This document shows, one piece after another, positions 46,501 to 58,100 of a stretch of DNA of 64,000 nucleotides. The notes beneath the pieces are model-generated. The model was not told the DNA's origin. It was given only the letters and a program-made list of their open reading frames with translations, and did no database searches. The translations under genes and the position numbers were made by a program. The stretch covers positions 16,203,500-16,267,499 of the forward strand of contig NC_051450.1 in the NCBI RefSeq assembly GCF_001649575.2, written 5' to 3'. This stretch comes from Kryptolebias marmoratus (lineage: Eukaryota > Chordata > Actinopteri > Cyprinodontiformes > Rivulidae). Position 1 is the stretch's first letter; each line of letters opens with the position of its first letter.

Positions 46501-48268
46501 ACTTTTTATAACCACTGTAACACATCCGCCATCAAGTTTTAACTTTTTTTTATTTAATTCAGGAGTATTAGGAGTGCACATTACTCCCTTTTAATGGGGA
46601 AAAAATAGTGTATATTTAGACAAACTTGTGTAATTTACTCCTGTTTGTTTCACCATTAAAAAATGACTTTAAAATAAAAATAATTATTAAAAAGCTAGAA
46701 GAGTCCTAATTGTTCTCAGTGTTTGAGATGACAGGAAAAAAATACAGCTGATTGATTCGATGGCCTCTTTTTTTTTTTTTCTTTCTTTTTACTTTTGATG
46801 ATGAAAAATGTTTTTGGTGGTTGGTTTTTATCTTTTACCACAACTGTAGTTCATGCATCAAGCAACCAAAGAGTCAGAATCACACGGAGGCTGAAAGTCT
46901 GTCATTATTTAGGGAAATAAACGCGTCACGCTGCTGCTCGGTGGTTTTATCTGGTCAATTTCTAAATATTAATGGTTTTTACTTGAATATTCCTCTCTTC
47001 TTTTTCTAGTGTTTGCGTTCAGATGGGCTCTGTTTGTGTTTAAAAGCAGAAGTTATGTTTCCTCCTGCCGTAAACGGTACAAATATTTGATTATTGTTGA
47101 TTATTCAGGTTGTTTTAGTTTCATTGGGTCACGTGATCGCTCGCCTCGCCACAGCAGAGTTGGTACTAACCGTCAGTTTTACTCCAGTGGCACATTTCTG
47201 CTTTTAAGATTCTGTGTTTGATCAGATAAAGATATTTATGACTGAGAAGTAACTCAGGTGTTTGTTGTTTTTTTTTTTGCAGGAGGTGCAGAACGGTCGT
47301 CTCTTCCGCCTCCTCGCCAAACTGGGCACCATTAACGAGCGGCCAGAGTGAGTAACGTGGCTCCTGTTTAAGGCTCGGGTCTTTATTTATTTGTTTATTT
47401 AATTTAAACGAGATTTGCGTTGCGTCTGCCATGCTGCTCTCTCGTCTTTGTGATCCAGGTTTCAGAAGGACCCGGCATGGTCGGAGACGGGCGACCGCTA
47501 CCTGTTGAAGCTCTTCCGGGATCACCTGTTCCACCAGGTGTCGGAAGCGGGGACGCCCTGGATCGACCTCAGCCACATCGTTTCCTGCCTCAACAAAGTC
47601 AGTCAAGTTTTAGAATCCGACCTAGAAAAAAAACACTCTAAAGCTGAACATGTGGACGTTTCGGTCAGTTGTGCATTTTACCGCAGAGCAAAAACATGCA
47701 TGAAATGGCAGAGATGTGTGAAAGCTGAACTTCCTGTCAGATAATAAATGTCCACCGAGACGTAGAATGTTCTCGATGTTATTTTAATTTTGAGCACACC
47801 TACAGAAATATGAAATTCTCTTTAGAGTGTGACTTAATTTCATGTTTTTGCCGTTTTTTTTTTCCTTTCTCACCTCTTTTGTTCCTCTTTTTTTTAACAC
47901 CCGAGTCTGTTTTAAAGTGTTACTTCTTATACGTGACAAACTTATCTCGCAGACAAATATCTCATCACAAATGAACCTGAGCGTCAGTTTGAACCTCGCG
48001 ACGTCGCAGATATTTGCAGATTACTCAGAACATGACCACGTTTGATAAAATGTTTTGTTTGTCTCGCAGCAGCTGGTGAATCAGAGTGCTGTTTGTGACA
48101 TCTCCCCCTGTTTTTGTGCCCGTTCAGCTGGACGCGGGGGTCCCTGAGAAGATCAGCCTGGTTTCTCGGGACGAGAAAAGCGTCCTGGTTGTGACCTACT
48201 CGGACCTGAAGCGCTGCTTCGACAGCACCTTCCAGGAGCTGCAGGCTGCTGTGGCCGGCTCTCTGTAG
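34539..48268 (+). CDS. pan3: Pan3, regulatory pseudokinase subunit of the PAN2-PAN3 deadenylase
   Basis: PAN3 recruits PAN2 to poly(A)-binding protein for the first phase of mRNA poly(A) shortening. 18 exons: 34539-34872, 36857-36978, 39660-39732, 39830-39900, 40029-40173, 40273-40490, 40751-40855, 40962-41019, 41270-41431, 41575-41691, 41860-41961, 42912-43077, 43341-43428, 43587-43726, 44235-44364, 47283-47347, 47459-47597, 48128-48268. Total 2376 nt, 791 aa. The CCCH zinc finger is C25, C34, C40, H44. The PABP-binding PAM2 motif [10 protein letters not shown] is at about 202-211. The pseudokinase spans roughly 380-680 ([23 protein letters not shown]), and the C-terminal knob ends [12 protein letters not shown]. 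The start MNSGLPPS matches other PAN3 proteins. A Gly run follows the zinc finger. An insert between QRRK and the PAM2 motif of long human isoforms is absent. Confidence 0.97.
34873..36856 (+). other. pan3: pan3 intron 1
   Basis: Intron 1 begins in a CpG-rich stretch and becomes AT-rich. A Tc1/mariner-like remnant may occupy 35722-36300 (listed separately). No other exon is required by codon phase. Confidence 0.6.
35722..36300. mobile_element. possible Tc1/mariner-like remnant
   Basis: It opens with ACAGTACCGTGCAAAAGTTT, which resembles the terminal repeat of common fish Tc1/mariner elements. The interior has no intact frame. The right end was not found, so limits are guesses. Confidence 0.4.
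37870..38290 (+). mobile_element. decayed Tc1-like fragment in pan3 intron 2
   Basis: The segment resembles the central and 3' part of a Tc1-type transposase gene at DNA level, for example ACCTCATACCAGCTGTTAAG followed by CACGGTAGTGGAGGGCTGAT. It lacks an intact frame and lies upstream of a second, independent Tc1 relic at 38647-39511. Confidence 0.55.
38647..39511 (+). mobile_element. internally deleted Tc1-like transposon
   Basis: The left end CACTCACCAGCCACTTTATTAGG-type repeat is matched at the right end by TTAATAAAGTGAGTGTA in inverse orientation. Inside, the DNA keeps recognisable transposase stretches from the N-terminal region and then, after the N-terminal part near 39200, jumps to the C-terminal region (GGGATGTGGTGGGACAGGAG, ACAAATCTGCAACTACTGCG). 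Roughly the middle of the transposase gene is missing. It lies in pan3 intron 2. Confidence 0.8.
41962..42911 (+). other. pan3: pan3 intron 11
   Basis: About 950 bp between exons 41860-41961 and 42912-43077, which join in phase G|GC. It ends in a long T-run before the acceptor. No transposon or exon was recognised. Confidence 0.7.
44365..47282 (+). other. pan3: pan3 intron 15 (2.9 kb)
   Basis: The largest intron in the 3' half. It contains a short GAT-type repeat near 45858-45885 and several T- or A-runs. I see no transposase, exon or RNA gene. Confidence 0.6.
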
Positions 48269-50376
48269 TGCCCTTTCGGGGCCCGGGGTGGGAACTGTTC
48301 CAGACCTGGAGCTCGCAATTGCACTACAGTGGAGGAGCAGGCTCACACACGACATCAGCACAGCGAAGGCGGCGAGGCAGGGCTTCGTGAACCTCAGTCA
48401 CATACACTGATCCCTGTCCACCAGGAAGGCTTTTCTAAAGTGTATTTTTTTTTGTTTTGTTTTCCTAAAATCCTGCAGCTGAAAATGAAAAACAAAAAAA
48501 GGAAAAACAAAAAAAACAAGACAGTTGAGGAAGCTGTGATAAACAACAATTTTTTTTTTCTAAATTCGGGGAACAAAACGAGAGACAAACCACGAGGTTT
48601 CGAACTATTTTCCTGCTTTTATTGTTCATTTCTACAGTCGGGGTTTATTTTTCTGAGGAGGATGCACTAAGATTTTAATTTTTTTGTCAAATTTCGTTGT
48701 TATTTTTATGAATACGTGTGAGTGGCCTACAGGGTGCACAGAGCGCTAACGTCTCACACACACACAGCTGACTCACAACTTAAAAAGAAATCCAGCTTTC
48801 TGTTGACCACGTTTCTCTGCCGGTTGGAGATCACACCCCTTCATTCTTACGCCCTCAGAGACGGGGAATGCACCATTCAAGGCCTTCAGCGTGGCGTGGC
48901 GGCGCCGGTTTCATGAACTGGGCCAGCCCACCTTGGCCTTGTTTGTTGCCCCCCCCTCCTATCATGAAAGGACAAACCACTGGGGTAGGTGGAAGGATTT
49001 TGTAAAACTGGAAAACAAAAAGGATTTCTGAGATTTTGTGCCGGAGATTAAGGCTCATATTTGTGGGTGGGTAGGGTTGGACTCGGGACCAGGTTCTGTG
49101 TGTGTGTGTGTGGCGGCGGTTCTGTTTGTACTGAGGAACGGTTGTCTTCTCCAAGTGTTTTGTTACTTATGCAGCAACGACCTTTTGGTTTATGGACACT
49201 GTTGTGACGTCAGCTGCTCTAAGATGGGTCATTTCGGGTCAGCACTTGCGGAGCCACAGCTGCCTCTTTGTGGAATGTCCTTAATTCGTCCCCCTTTCTT
49301 CAGTCCCCCCCCCCCAAAGTTCCCCATCCTCTGTCTCTTACTCTCTCCCCTCTTTTCATCCTGTTACCCCTGACTTCACTTCCCTTAGGGGTGGGCTACG
49401 TTTTGAGAAAAAGTGATATTTTGTGACTTTTTACCAGCTGCTTTTTCTCTCCGCTCAGCTTTGTGCAGAAATGCACGACGGGACATGGGGAGGGGCAATC
49501 GTTTTTTTTTTTTTGCCCCACTTTTGCTCTTTTAATAATCTGTGGACCAATTCCAGCAGGGGTTTTAGGTAAAAATAAAATAGAAAAAAAAAAAAAAAGG
49601 AGGGGGGGCAATGGAAGAAGGTGGGAACTGTAATTTGTTTTATTTGACTTTTTAAGATCATGAAAAAGCGGCTCAGCAGTGGCGCTGGCTGTCGCCTTCG
49701 CCTCGGACGGCTTGGATTTCTCTCAGGATGACAAAAAAAAAACAAGCTGGAGGGGGGGCCCAGTGATTGAATGTGTTTGGCTGTCACTGGCTGCCCCCCG
49801 CCCCCCGTCCAGGCAGATAGATGAGCCTCAGCGGAGCGGGCGGGACACCTTCAGATGGAAGTTTTAAGAGACATTGTGGAGATCATGTTGCCCTGAAGCA
49901 CAGATCTGTTTTCATTTGGCTTAAATTTCAAAAAATATTTTTTTAACCGAGTGCAAATCTATTTATCCCATTAAAGAAACCGGTCCAATCGACGCAGGCG
50001 GAGGCCTGAAAGAAGCGTCCTCTGACCTCTGACCTGCGGCCGGTCTGTTCTTGATGGCAACAGATGTGCCGGGAGCCGGTTGGATCATGTTCTACTTCCT
50101 CTGTTTTAGTGAAATCAGCAGGCAACATTTGGTGAATGTGGTGCTTTAGGAAACCTCCAACACACACACGCACACACACCTCCTTATACACATCGTCAGT
50201 GCTCAAATCACTGAACACACACACACACACACACACACACTCCAGTTAAGATGACCCCCCCTCCTTCCCCCTGCAGCGACACATCTACAATCACCATCTT
50301 AGTATGTTTTATTGCCCCTCTTGTGTTCTTGTCTCAGATTTTGCAATATTTGTGTGTACAGCAGTATTTTAATAAA
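48269..50376 (+). other. pan3: pan3 3' UTR, long, with AATAAA
   Basis: An AATAAA at 50371-50376 is the first well-placed polyadenylation signal, giving a 3' UTR of about 2.1 kb. It contains many homopolymer A, T and C tracts and a (CA)n tract at about 50214-50240. Open frames in it carry no motif. Confidence 0.55.
50214..50240. repeat. (CA)n microsatellite
   Basis: An uninterrupted CA dinucleotide tract of about 13 units in the presumed pan3 3' UTR, preceded by an interrupted CA tract from about 50159. Confidence 0.9.
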
Positions 50377-51715
50377 GAATATGAAAAACAATAATAGCGT
50401 GCAATCTGTTTTTTTGTGTTTTTGCATTTATTAACATTTATTAAATAAGATCAATGCAATCCTGTGTTAAAACAGACGTGACCTTTTCTTTTTTTTTCAG
50501 AGATCGTTTCTCTTAAAAAAAGGGGAAATGAGATGCAAATCACTTGAACCGTATTAAGAAGTAAAGGCTACAAAAGTGACGAAAAATGAGGAAAAGGCTA
50601 AGAATATGAATCTTGTCTTGCAGCTGTGAGTGAACAACAAGAAACCCCAGAAACAAACATTTTAAGTTCTTACAGTTTTAAAGAACGCTGCGTCTAAAGA
50701 GGAGAAAACTTCAATTAATCGAGTTTGTTAGATTTGTAAATATATAGAAAAGTTGCAACTGAAGCCTCCGTTGCTCCAGATCATTATATAACATGCAGCT
50801 TTTAAAAGCAGCAGCAGAAGTTATTGAAACGAAACCACGTCATGAAACTGTCCCACCTGCAGATCGGACCCGTCTCGGCTCAGAAAAACACATTTGGCAT
50901 CTAATAAAACTGAAATTATCAGAAAAGAAGCTCCTAAGAATGAGCACAGTGGTAAACACATCCCCATCCCTAATTTAGTGAAAATAAATCCCAATTAAAC
51001 CAACAAATATTCAGTTGTAATCTTTCTTTATTGTGGTTTATATTCTACAAAGCATATTAACTTACAAACAACCAATAGGAGTAAATAGAAATCACTTTGT
51101 TACGAATGGGCAACACTTTGTTATAAAATGCTTCTCTCTAGAGGCTTTTATTTTGTCTTAAGTATCTGGAATTCAAATAATACTGGCATTAACAAACAAT
51201 TACTGCATTATTTTAAATACGACAAGTCAAATAGGACATGAAAACCTCAGATTAAACTGCTTTTTACCTCCGCCAAGGAAGTTAGGGTTTGTTTTTCTGT
51301 CTGTGAGCAAAGATCTAAAGAACAGATTTGGATGAAATCTTCAGGAAATGTTGGGGTTGTCACAAAAAACAATAACAGATTCTGATCCGGATTGCGCTGA
51401 TCCTCGGCGGAGGTTTATTTTGTCTCAAATTAGCAGGATACAAAAGAGGAAAAATATAGTTTTGATCCTTACATATTAAATATTTCTAAATGTGCAACAA
51501 CAAAAACCCAATTTTCACAAACTAAAAGGCCTTTTAATTGTATACGAATCAACGAAGCAGTGAATGAATTAAACACTCGGTTGTCAGTTTAGTTTTGCTC
51601 ATATATTTACTATAAAATGGCCGATCTTCATAAAACTATAACAATAACGTCCATTTTGACAACTACAAATCCAATATTGGCTTCGTTTGACTTTATAGTT
51701 TTAGTAAAAGTAAAT
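50377..51715. other. intergenic region between pan3 and flt1 (tail to tail)
   Basis: AT-rich sequence between the two converging 3' ends. It contains one copy of a short repeat family at 51266-51418. Otherwise no feature can be supported. Confidence 0.55.
51266..51418 (+). repeat. short interspersed repeat (copy a)
   Basis: It starts CCTCCGCCAAGGAAG and ends GGCGGAGGTTTATT, so the ends are partly inverted. The interior GGAAATGTTGGGGTTGTCAC matches the copy at 55330-55490. Confidence 0.6.
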
Positions 51716-52166
51716 TTTATTGCCGGGATGTTGGGCTGTAATTTACAATAACACAAAGCATACATTCAGACTATAAATCTAAAATAAATACAGATATACA
51801 TTCTGTCTAATGTGGATATAACTGAGAGAATAATAAAGTTTTTTCCAGCTTATAGTAGTTGTGTAAGAGAAACAGTTATTTCATACAGCAGTGATCCTCT
51901 TCACAAAGCTCCAGGCAGGAGGTACCAAGACAAGAAGCTCGAATAGTTAAACGCCGCACGCTGTCAGATAATACTTAGCTGCTTTAGGAGGGAGAAAACC
52001 GCTCGTCGTTGTGACTTTCTGCAAAGTAAGGATGTTTCTGCGTTAACTGGACATCAGGGGAATACCTGCAGGACTTATAATGAGGTAGAGGATGCAAACA
52101 GCGTAAGCAGAGGAAGATTTGATTGAGCAGAAGATGCATGAACCCTGGATTAAAGAGGGCCGGGAG
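51716..52166 (-). other. flt1: flt1 3' UTR, likely
   Basis: The stop codon is at 52167-52169. An AATAAA on the minus strand at 51716-51721 would give a 3' UTR of about 450 nt. Further signals lie beyond. Confidence 0.4.
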
Positions 52167-55100
52167 CTAAAGGGACTGGTAGAAGAAGGCAGAGTTGTAG
52201 TCTGGAGGAGGGGAGCCGCCTTCGTCGCACTCCCAGTCGCACGGCAGCATCGAGGGCTTGTCGTCACGGGGATCCGAGGTGTCGCCGCGCAAAAAGGGCC
52301 CCTGGTTGTCCCGACACTTGGAAAAGATAAAAAGCCTGAAAGAAAAAAGGGAACAAATTGAGTCGGTCTGTTCTGTTCACGTCTTCTGACTTTATTTTAT
52401 TCGTTTCAAAGCGTGCACCTGCTGAGTTTTGTGTTCTTGGCGTTATTCCTCATCATTTGCTTTAGCTCCTCGGACGGAAGGACCATCCCACTGTCGCTCT
52501 GCTCGTCCTAAAAAAAGGATTCCAAACATGCGCCTTTCATCAGAAACGCCTGATTTTAAATTAGCCTGTAGCTGTTCTCATCTGTGTGTGGGTGTTGGTT
52601 TTACATCAGGGCCGTCTCGCTCCTCGCAGGGAAACTCCTCAAAAGTCTGAAGTGTGGCCATACCCCTCATGTAGCTGGACAGGAAACGGTAAACATGAAA
52701 AAACAAACACGAGCTGGAAATTTCTCAGCTTTCTCAACCTGCGTTTCATGTATCGCTCACCTCTTCCACTTTACCTTCTTGTTTCAGTTTCTTATGTTAT
52801 GACATCACATTTGCACGATTTGTATAAATGTGTGTAACATTAGAAGTCGTGTCTCCTTACCTCAGGTTTGTGACAGCGAGTGGGTTCTCTTTGAACGCCT
52901 GGCACTGATTTATGTCTCCATTCCGAAAGGATCCCAGAGGAATATAATCCTTCCCGTCCTGCTGGGGAGGACAAACAAACTGATCAAATCAAATCACGTG
53001 GTGTGAAAAAAAGCCTGAAATGTTTAGATCTCTGACCTGCTGCGCCCTTGCTTGTAGCAGGTCGCCCAGTATCTCCACCAAGTTCGTGAAAGTGGGTCGG
53101 TCCGAAGGATTCGCCTCCCAACAGGCCAGCATCGTGCTGTAACTGCACAAACAAACACACAGGCGGCCATTTTTTTTAGAATATCTCCTTCATGACTGCA
53201 AAAGCAAAACGAAGTTGGATTTTTCCACTTACTCTTCCTCTTCAGGTGGACGTCTGGTTAAAAATCATCGGTTTAATGTTTATTTTAACGCTGGCTGTGC
53301 ATGGCTCATGTTAAACCTCTGAAACAAGCTCCTGGTCCACATGTTGAAATCTTTGAACTTATGTCAGCATGTTTATCCAGCTGATGTGATAAAAACACAA
53401 ATGAGTGTCTCTACGTGTATCTCTGGTGGCACAGGAGTCTAAAACAAAACTCCCTCTGCAAAACCCAGATGGCTGTGGTTGAGGCTGAGTCTATTTTGAG
53501 ATTATGAAGACAATGTTTACTGACCAGCTTCTTGTATTTACAGTGGAGTCTGACTCACTGTTTCGTACGTAATGGTCAAGATAGAACATTTCCGCAGAAG
53601 TCCCTTTTTTGTTTGTCAGGGGTGTGTCGTGTTTTAAAAAGAATTTCACCCACATTTCAGACGTGCTGTATTCTGGGGCTCGCATCCTGGTGCCGTTTTT
53701 CAGACGGTGGCAAAACTCCTCGTCTATGTGAAGGCCGGGGTACGGGGAGGCTCCTGTCGGACGAACGAGCGCACATCAATGCACCACAAACAATTTAAAA
53801 TAAAGCCCAAACGTCAAACTAATACCCCTGCGTGCGCTCAGATCTCTCACCCAGGGAGAAGATCTCCCACAGCAGAATGCCGTAGGCCCAGACATCGCTC
53901 TGGGTGGTGAACACCTTGTCAAAAATGGACTCGGGGGACATCCACTTAAGAGGGAGCCGGGCCTGTGAGCCAATCAGAGCAACAGGATTTTGCAGGGTTA
54001 TATAAAGCAGCCACATGTGCAGAAACTCGTCTGAGTGCCTCTAAAGTTGTTCACATGAGGACAAAACTTACATAATTTATAGCTTATTTCTGTAAGAGTG
54101 CAAAGAAGAACAGACAGATCTGAATGCTCATGTGGACTCACGTCTCCCTTGCGGACGTAGTCTGGGTCTTTGTAGATGTCTCTGGCCAGGCCGAAGTCGC
54201 AGATCTTCACCACCTTATTGTCAGTCAATAAAATGTTCCTCGCAGCCAGATCTCTGTGGATACACTGGAAGAGGCACAAGGGAAAATGAAAAAACAATCG
54301 CATCAGTGAAACGCACGCCAAAGGGGACGGCGACAGACCTTGCGAGACGCCAGGAACTCCATCCCACGCGCCACCTGAAAGCTGAACGAAATCAGATCCT
54401 CCAGGAACAGAGCGGGCTCGGAAGGAGGCTTTGCATCTGGATGAATAAAACCGTGGTTCAAATTTGAGCTTAATCGTGTGAAAAACTGGAAAAAATGTCC
54501 TCAAAGCTGTGCCCTTACCCAGGTCAAGGTGCTTTGGGTCTTTATCGTTAAGCCCTGTTTTGGTGCCGACACAACTCGGCCCTTCATTTGTTCCTCCACT
54601 CGTCTGATTTGAGGATAAAACAGTTAGTGAGACCATCTAATGTTTGAAAGCAACAAAAGCATCCTCAGTGGTGATTTTTGTCACAAAAGCCCCTTTTTCT
54701 GCGAAAATGTCAAAGATTTCCAATTATGTGCAAACCTCGTGAAGCAATTAAGGAAGTTGCTGTTCTGCTCTACAACTGATAACATTCTCAAACCTCAAAC
54801 AGATTGCAAAAGTCTCTCTCTGAGTGTAGGATTTGGTAACTGTGCACACAAAAGAGAAATGTTTGTAACGTTTTACCGACCACGAGACGTACCTGCAGTC
54901 TAGCCCACGCAGACATAAACAAACTCTGCCTGACCGCAAAGTGACATGCAGCTTTCATCGCACCTTATTCACACCGGAGGAAGCGGCTGAGCTCACCAGG
55001 TGATGCGAATAAACATCTCTTTTGTTCTTTAAGAAAGTTGAAAGGTTTCCGAAGCGACAGTACTCGACGATGATCATCAGTGGTCCTAGACAGAAAACCA

Positions 55101-58100
55101 GGAGTGAGAAGTTTTGAAGGCGCAGAAAGGAGCATGTTCATACACACACAGGTGGACGGACGTTAATTAAAACCACACACCTCCTGGCTTGGTGCAGGCT
55201 CCCAGCAGGTTGACCACATTCAGATGGTTTCCAATGTGATTGAGGATTTTCAGTTCAGTCATCAGAGCCTTTTGTTCGCTGGCTGTGGCTCCCTCTGGTG
55301 GACAAAATAAGAAAAAGTTAAACAACTGGCTCTACATTAATACCTCTGCCGAGGTAAAATAACAGATTTTGATGAAATTTTCATGAAATGTTGGGGTTGT
55401 TACAAGAAATCTGATCCAGATCTTTTTTTTAATGATGCTGTGGCCCGCGTGGAGGTTTGCGCTCCGAGTGCTTTTAGTTTTCTTTGTATTTTACTTCTAG
55501 GATATGAGGTACCTTTGAGCATCTTCACAGCCACAGTCCTGCAGCTGGAGCCGTTGCTGATGCCGAACGCAGCCGCCTGCATCACTTTGCCAAACGCTCC
55601 ACGACCAAGAAGCTTCCCTGTGAGACCCGGAAACAAGAGGTGTGTCAATTAATTATTATTCACATCCACTCTAGATGGGAGAGGCTGATAGCACAGGACT
55701 TTCAGACCTCATCACTTGTCAATCCAAGTGAATCCCACCCTGATGATAGCGGGAGCTGATTACTTCCAGTAAACACTATTTAATTACACCCCACCGTGCC
55801 GGAGCTGATTAGCTCACAGCAGACAACACAGAAACAAAGTCTGATTAATGGAATGAGTCACTCCCAATAATAATTAGATAAGACCTATGAGAAAATCCTT
55901 CTATCAGTAATGTGATCTTGAATACCTTCCTACTCTGTCTCCTTCCACTGAAATCCAAAAATCTTATTCTCAGCTCGGAACCATAAAACACATGAAAAGG
56001 AATATTTTTTTATGGATTAAAGAACCGTACCCAGTTTCAGGCGCTCCCGAGGGAACTCCCACTGGCTGGGGTCGTACTGCAGTCGCTCACACTGCTCCTC
56101 GATCGGCCCGTCGCCCGTGTCCAGCATGATTGACAGGTACTCTGGTTTGGAGCTTGAAACGTTGGACTTCAGAGAAGAAAAAAAGAGAAGCAATTGATGA
56201 TTTGATGAAGACAAAACATGAAACAAAAAACAAGCAATGTTGAGAAGGTTTTCCACCTGTTGATACTTGTTCCTAACTTATTCCAGATTATGGTTTCTTT
56301 TTATTCCTTTTTATCTATTTAATTGGTACGAAGGTGTAGATTCTCAGTCATTCAGCGATCCTTAAAGGTTTTTTTTTAAGGTGACTGGACTTTTAAATGG
56401 TTTTTCATGTAATTAAAGGCCCAGCTTGCAAATTAGCGTAGGCTATATATAATATTTGCTAATGCTAAACTTTTGCTCCTTTATAAACAAACAAACAAAC
56501 AAACAAAGTAAGCAGGGAGAATTGCTTTTTTAAAAGATTATCACTGATATTTTTCTTCCTTTCATAACGTATGTTTAATTAATAGTATTTAGCTGCTAAT
56601 CGAATCATTTAAAAGGTTGACTTATTTGTTTGACACAGATTCTTCATTTTGGCTTCAATTTAGTTAAATAAACAACACAATGAGTGTAATATATTACATG
56701 TCATTGTTCAGTTAAAGGCCTGGTAGAGATCAAATGTTTCTCTTTATGCTTTGACACATAAAACTCTTAAAACTGAGAGAGTATAGCTTGAATGGTACCA
56801 TGAATGTACTTAAAAACTATTTTATGTGGCCAATCTAAACCATGAAACTGTTAGAGAGCAGTAAATGCAAAAAAGGGGTGAGATCCTCAAATTAAAAAAA
56901 ATTAGATAAAAACTTTATATTTTGTTTTGCTTACCTGCTTCAGTTTCCGAATGAACAGCGTGAGCAGGAGCCAGAAGAGAGTGGCCACCACACAGGTACA
57001 GGTTATAGTGGGGATTTCCAGAAATGAGGCTTCAGACACACCTGTACACACACACACACAGTTTGTTTTATTTAATCAGTGAACTGCAGATCGATTTCAA
57101 AGATTAATTAAATATCTGACGTTCCTGTCACAACAGATTAAAGAGGAGGGTAAGTTATTATTAGAAATAAATCCTTTCACATAACTGCTTGATATTGTCC
57201 TTCCTGATTTGATTTTCCTGTTTTCGCTGTCACACCAAAAATCTGTAAAACTCCACCGCCTAATCTACCCATTAACTCCCCGGTTTGTTATTTACTTTTT
57301 AATGAGAGGATGAAGAAATGCCCAGCTCACTGTCTGCTTCGTGGAGCCTCTCTGAGAAGCAGGCCGGGCCCTTCCGGAGGAAATAAAAACGGGAGACGGC
57401 TTCCTTCCTGGCCCATCAGAACACAACAATGCACACACACACACACACACCAGCCGTTTCTTTTTCCAAACCTGGATTGGGAAGCGAGTCCGCCACTACG
57501 GCTTCCCGGAGCTCCTCCTCCCTCCTTTACCTCCGGATGTGTGTGTGTGTGCGAGTGTGAATGAGGAAAACCGAACAAAAGGCTGAGAGCGTTTATGTTA
57601 AGACCAACTTTGATCAATGTTTACTCAGAAATTGACGTTCATCATCTTCCATTAATAGAACTGACACGCCACGCCTTTGTGTATGAATACTACGTGAAAA
57701 CAATGTGATATACTGTACTACATGTGTGTACATCCAGACTATATGTCGGGTTAAAGAGCTCAGGAACAATGCACAATGAGGAATGATCATATATGGATGT
57801 GAACTATACCTTCAAGTTACAGTAGACGTGCTGCAGGAACACATACTGTACTTACTGTTGACCCGTATGTAGGCCGAGCTCTCTGCAGACCCCCTGTCGT
57901 TGGTGGCCAGACACGTATACAGACCCTGGTCCTCCACTGTGATTCTGTCAATATGGAGGCTCCCATCTCCTGATATGATAATACCTGACGATTGCAGGGA
58001 CGAATACCTTTAGACGTCGGATTACAGCCGCAGTTCAGGCACTTAAAGTGTTTGTTTTTACCTGATCCCTGCCGTAGAGGATCCTCATCTTTATACCACG

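Noticed and set aside
47166..47606. Minus-strand open frame of 146 codons
   Set aside because: It is antisense to pan3 exons 16 and 17 and has no motif.
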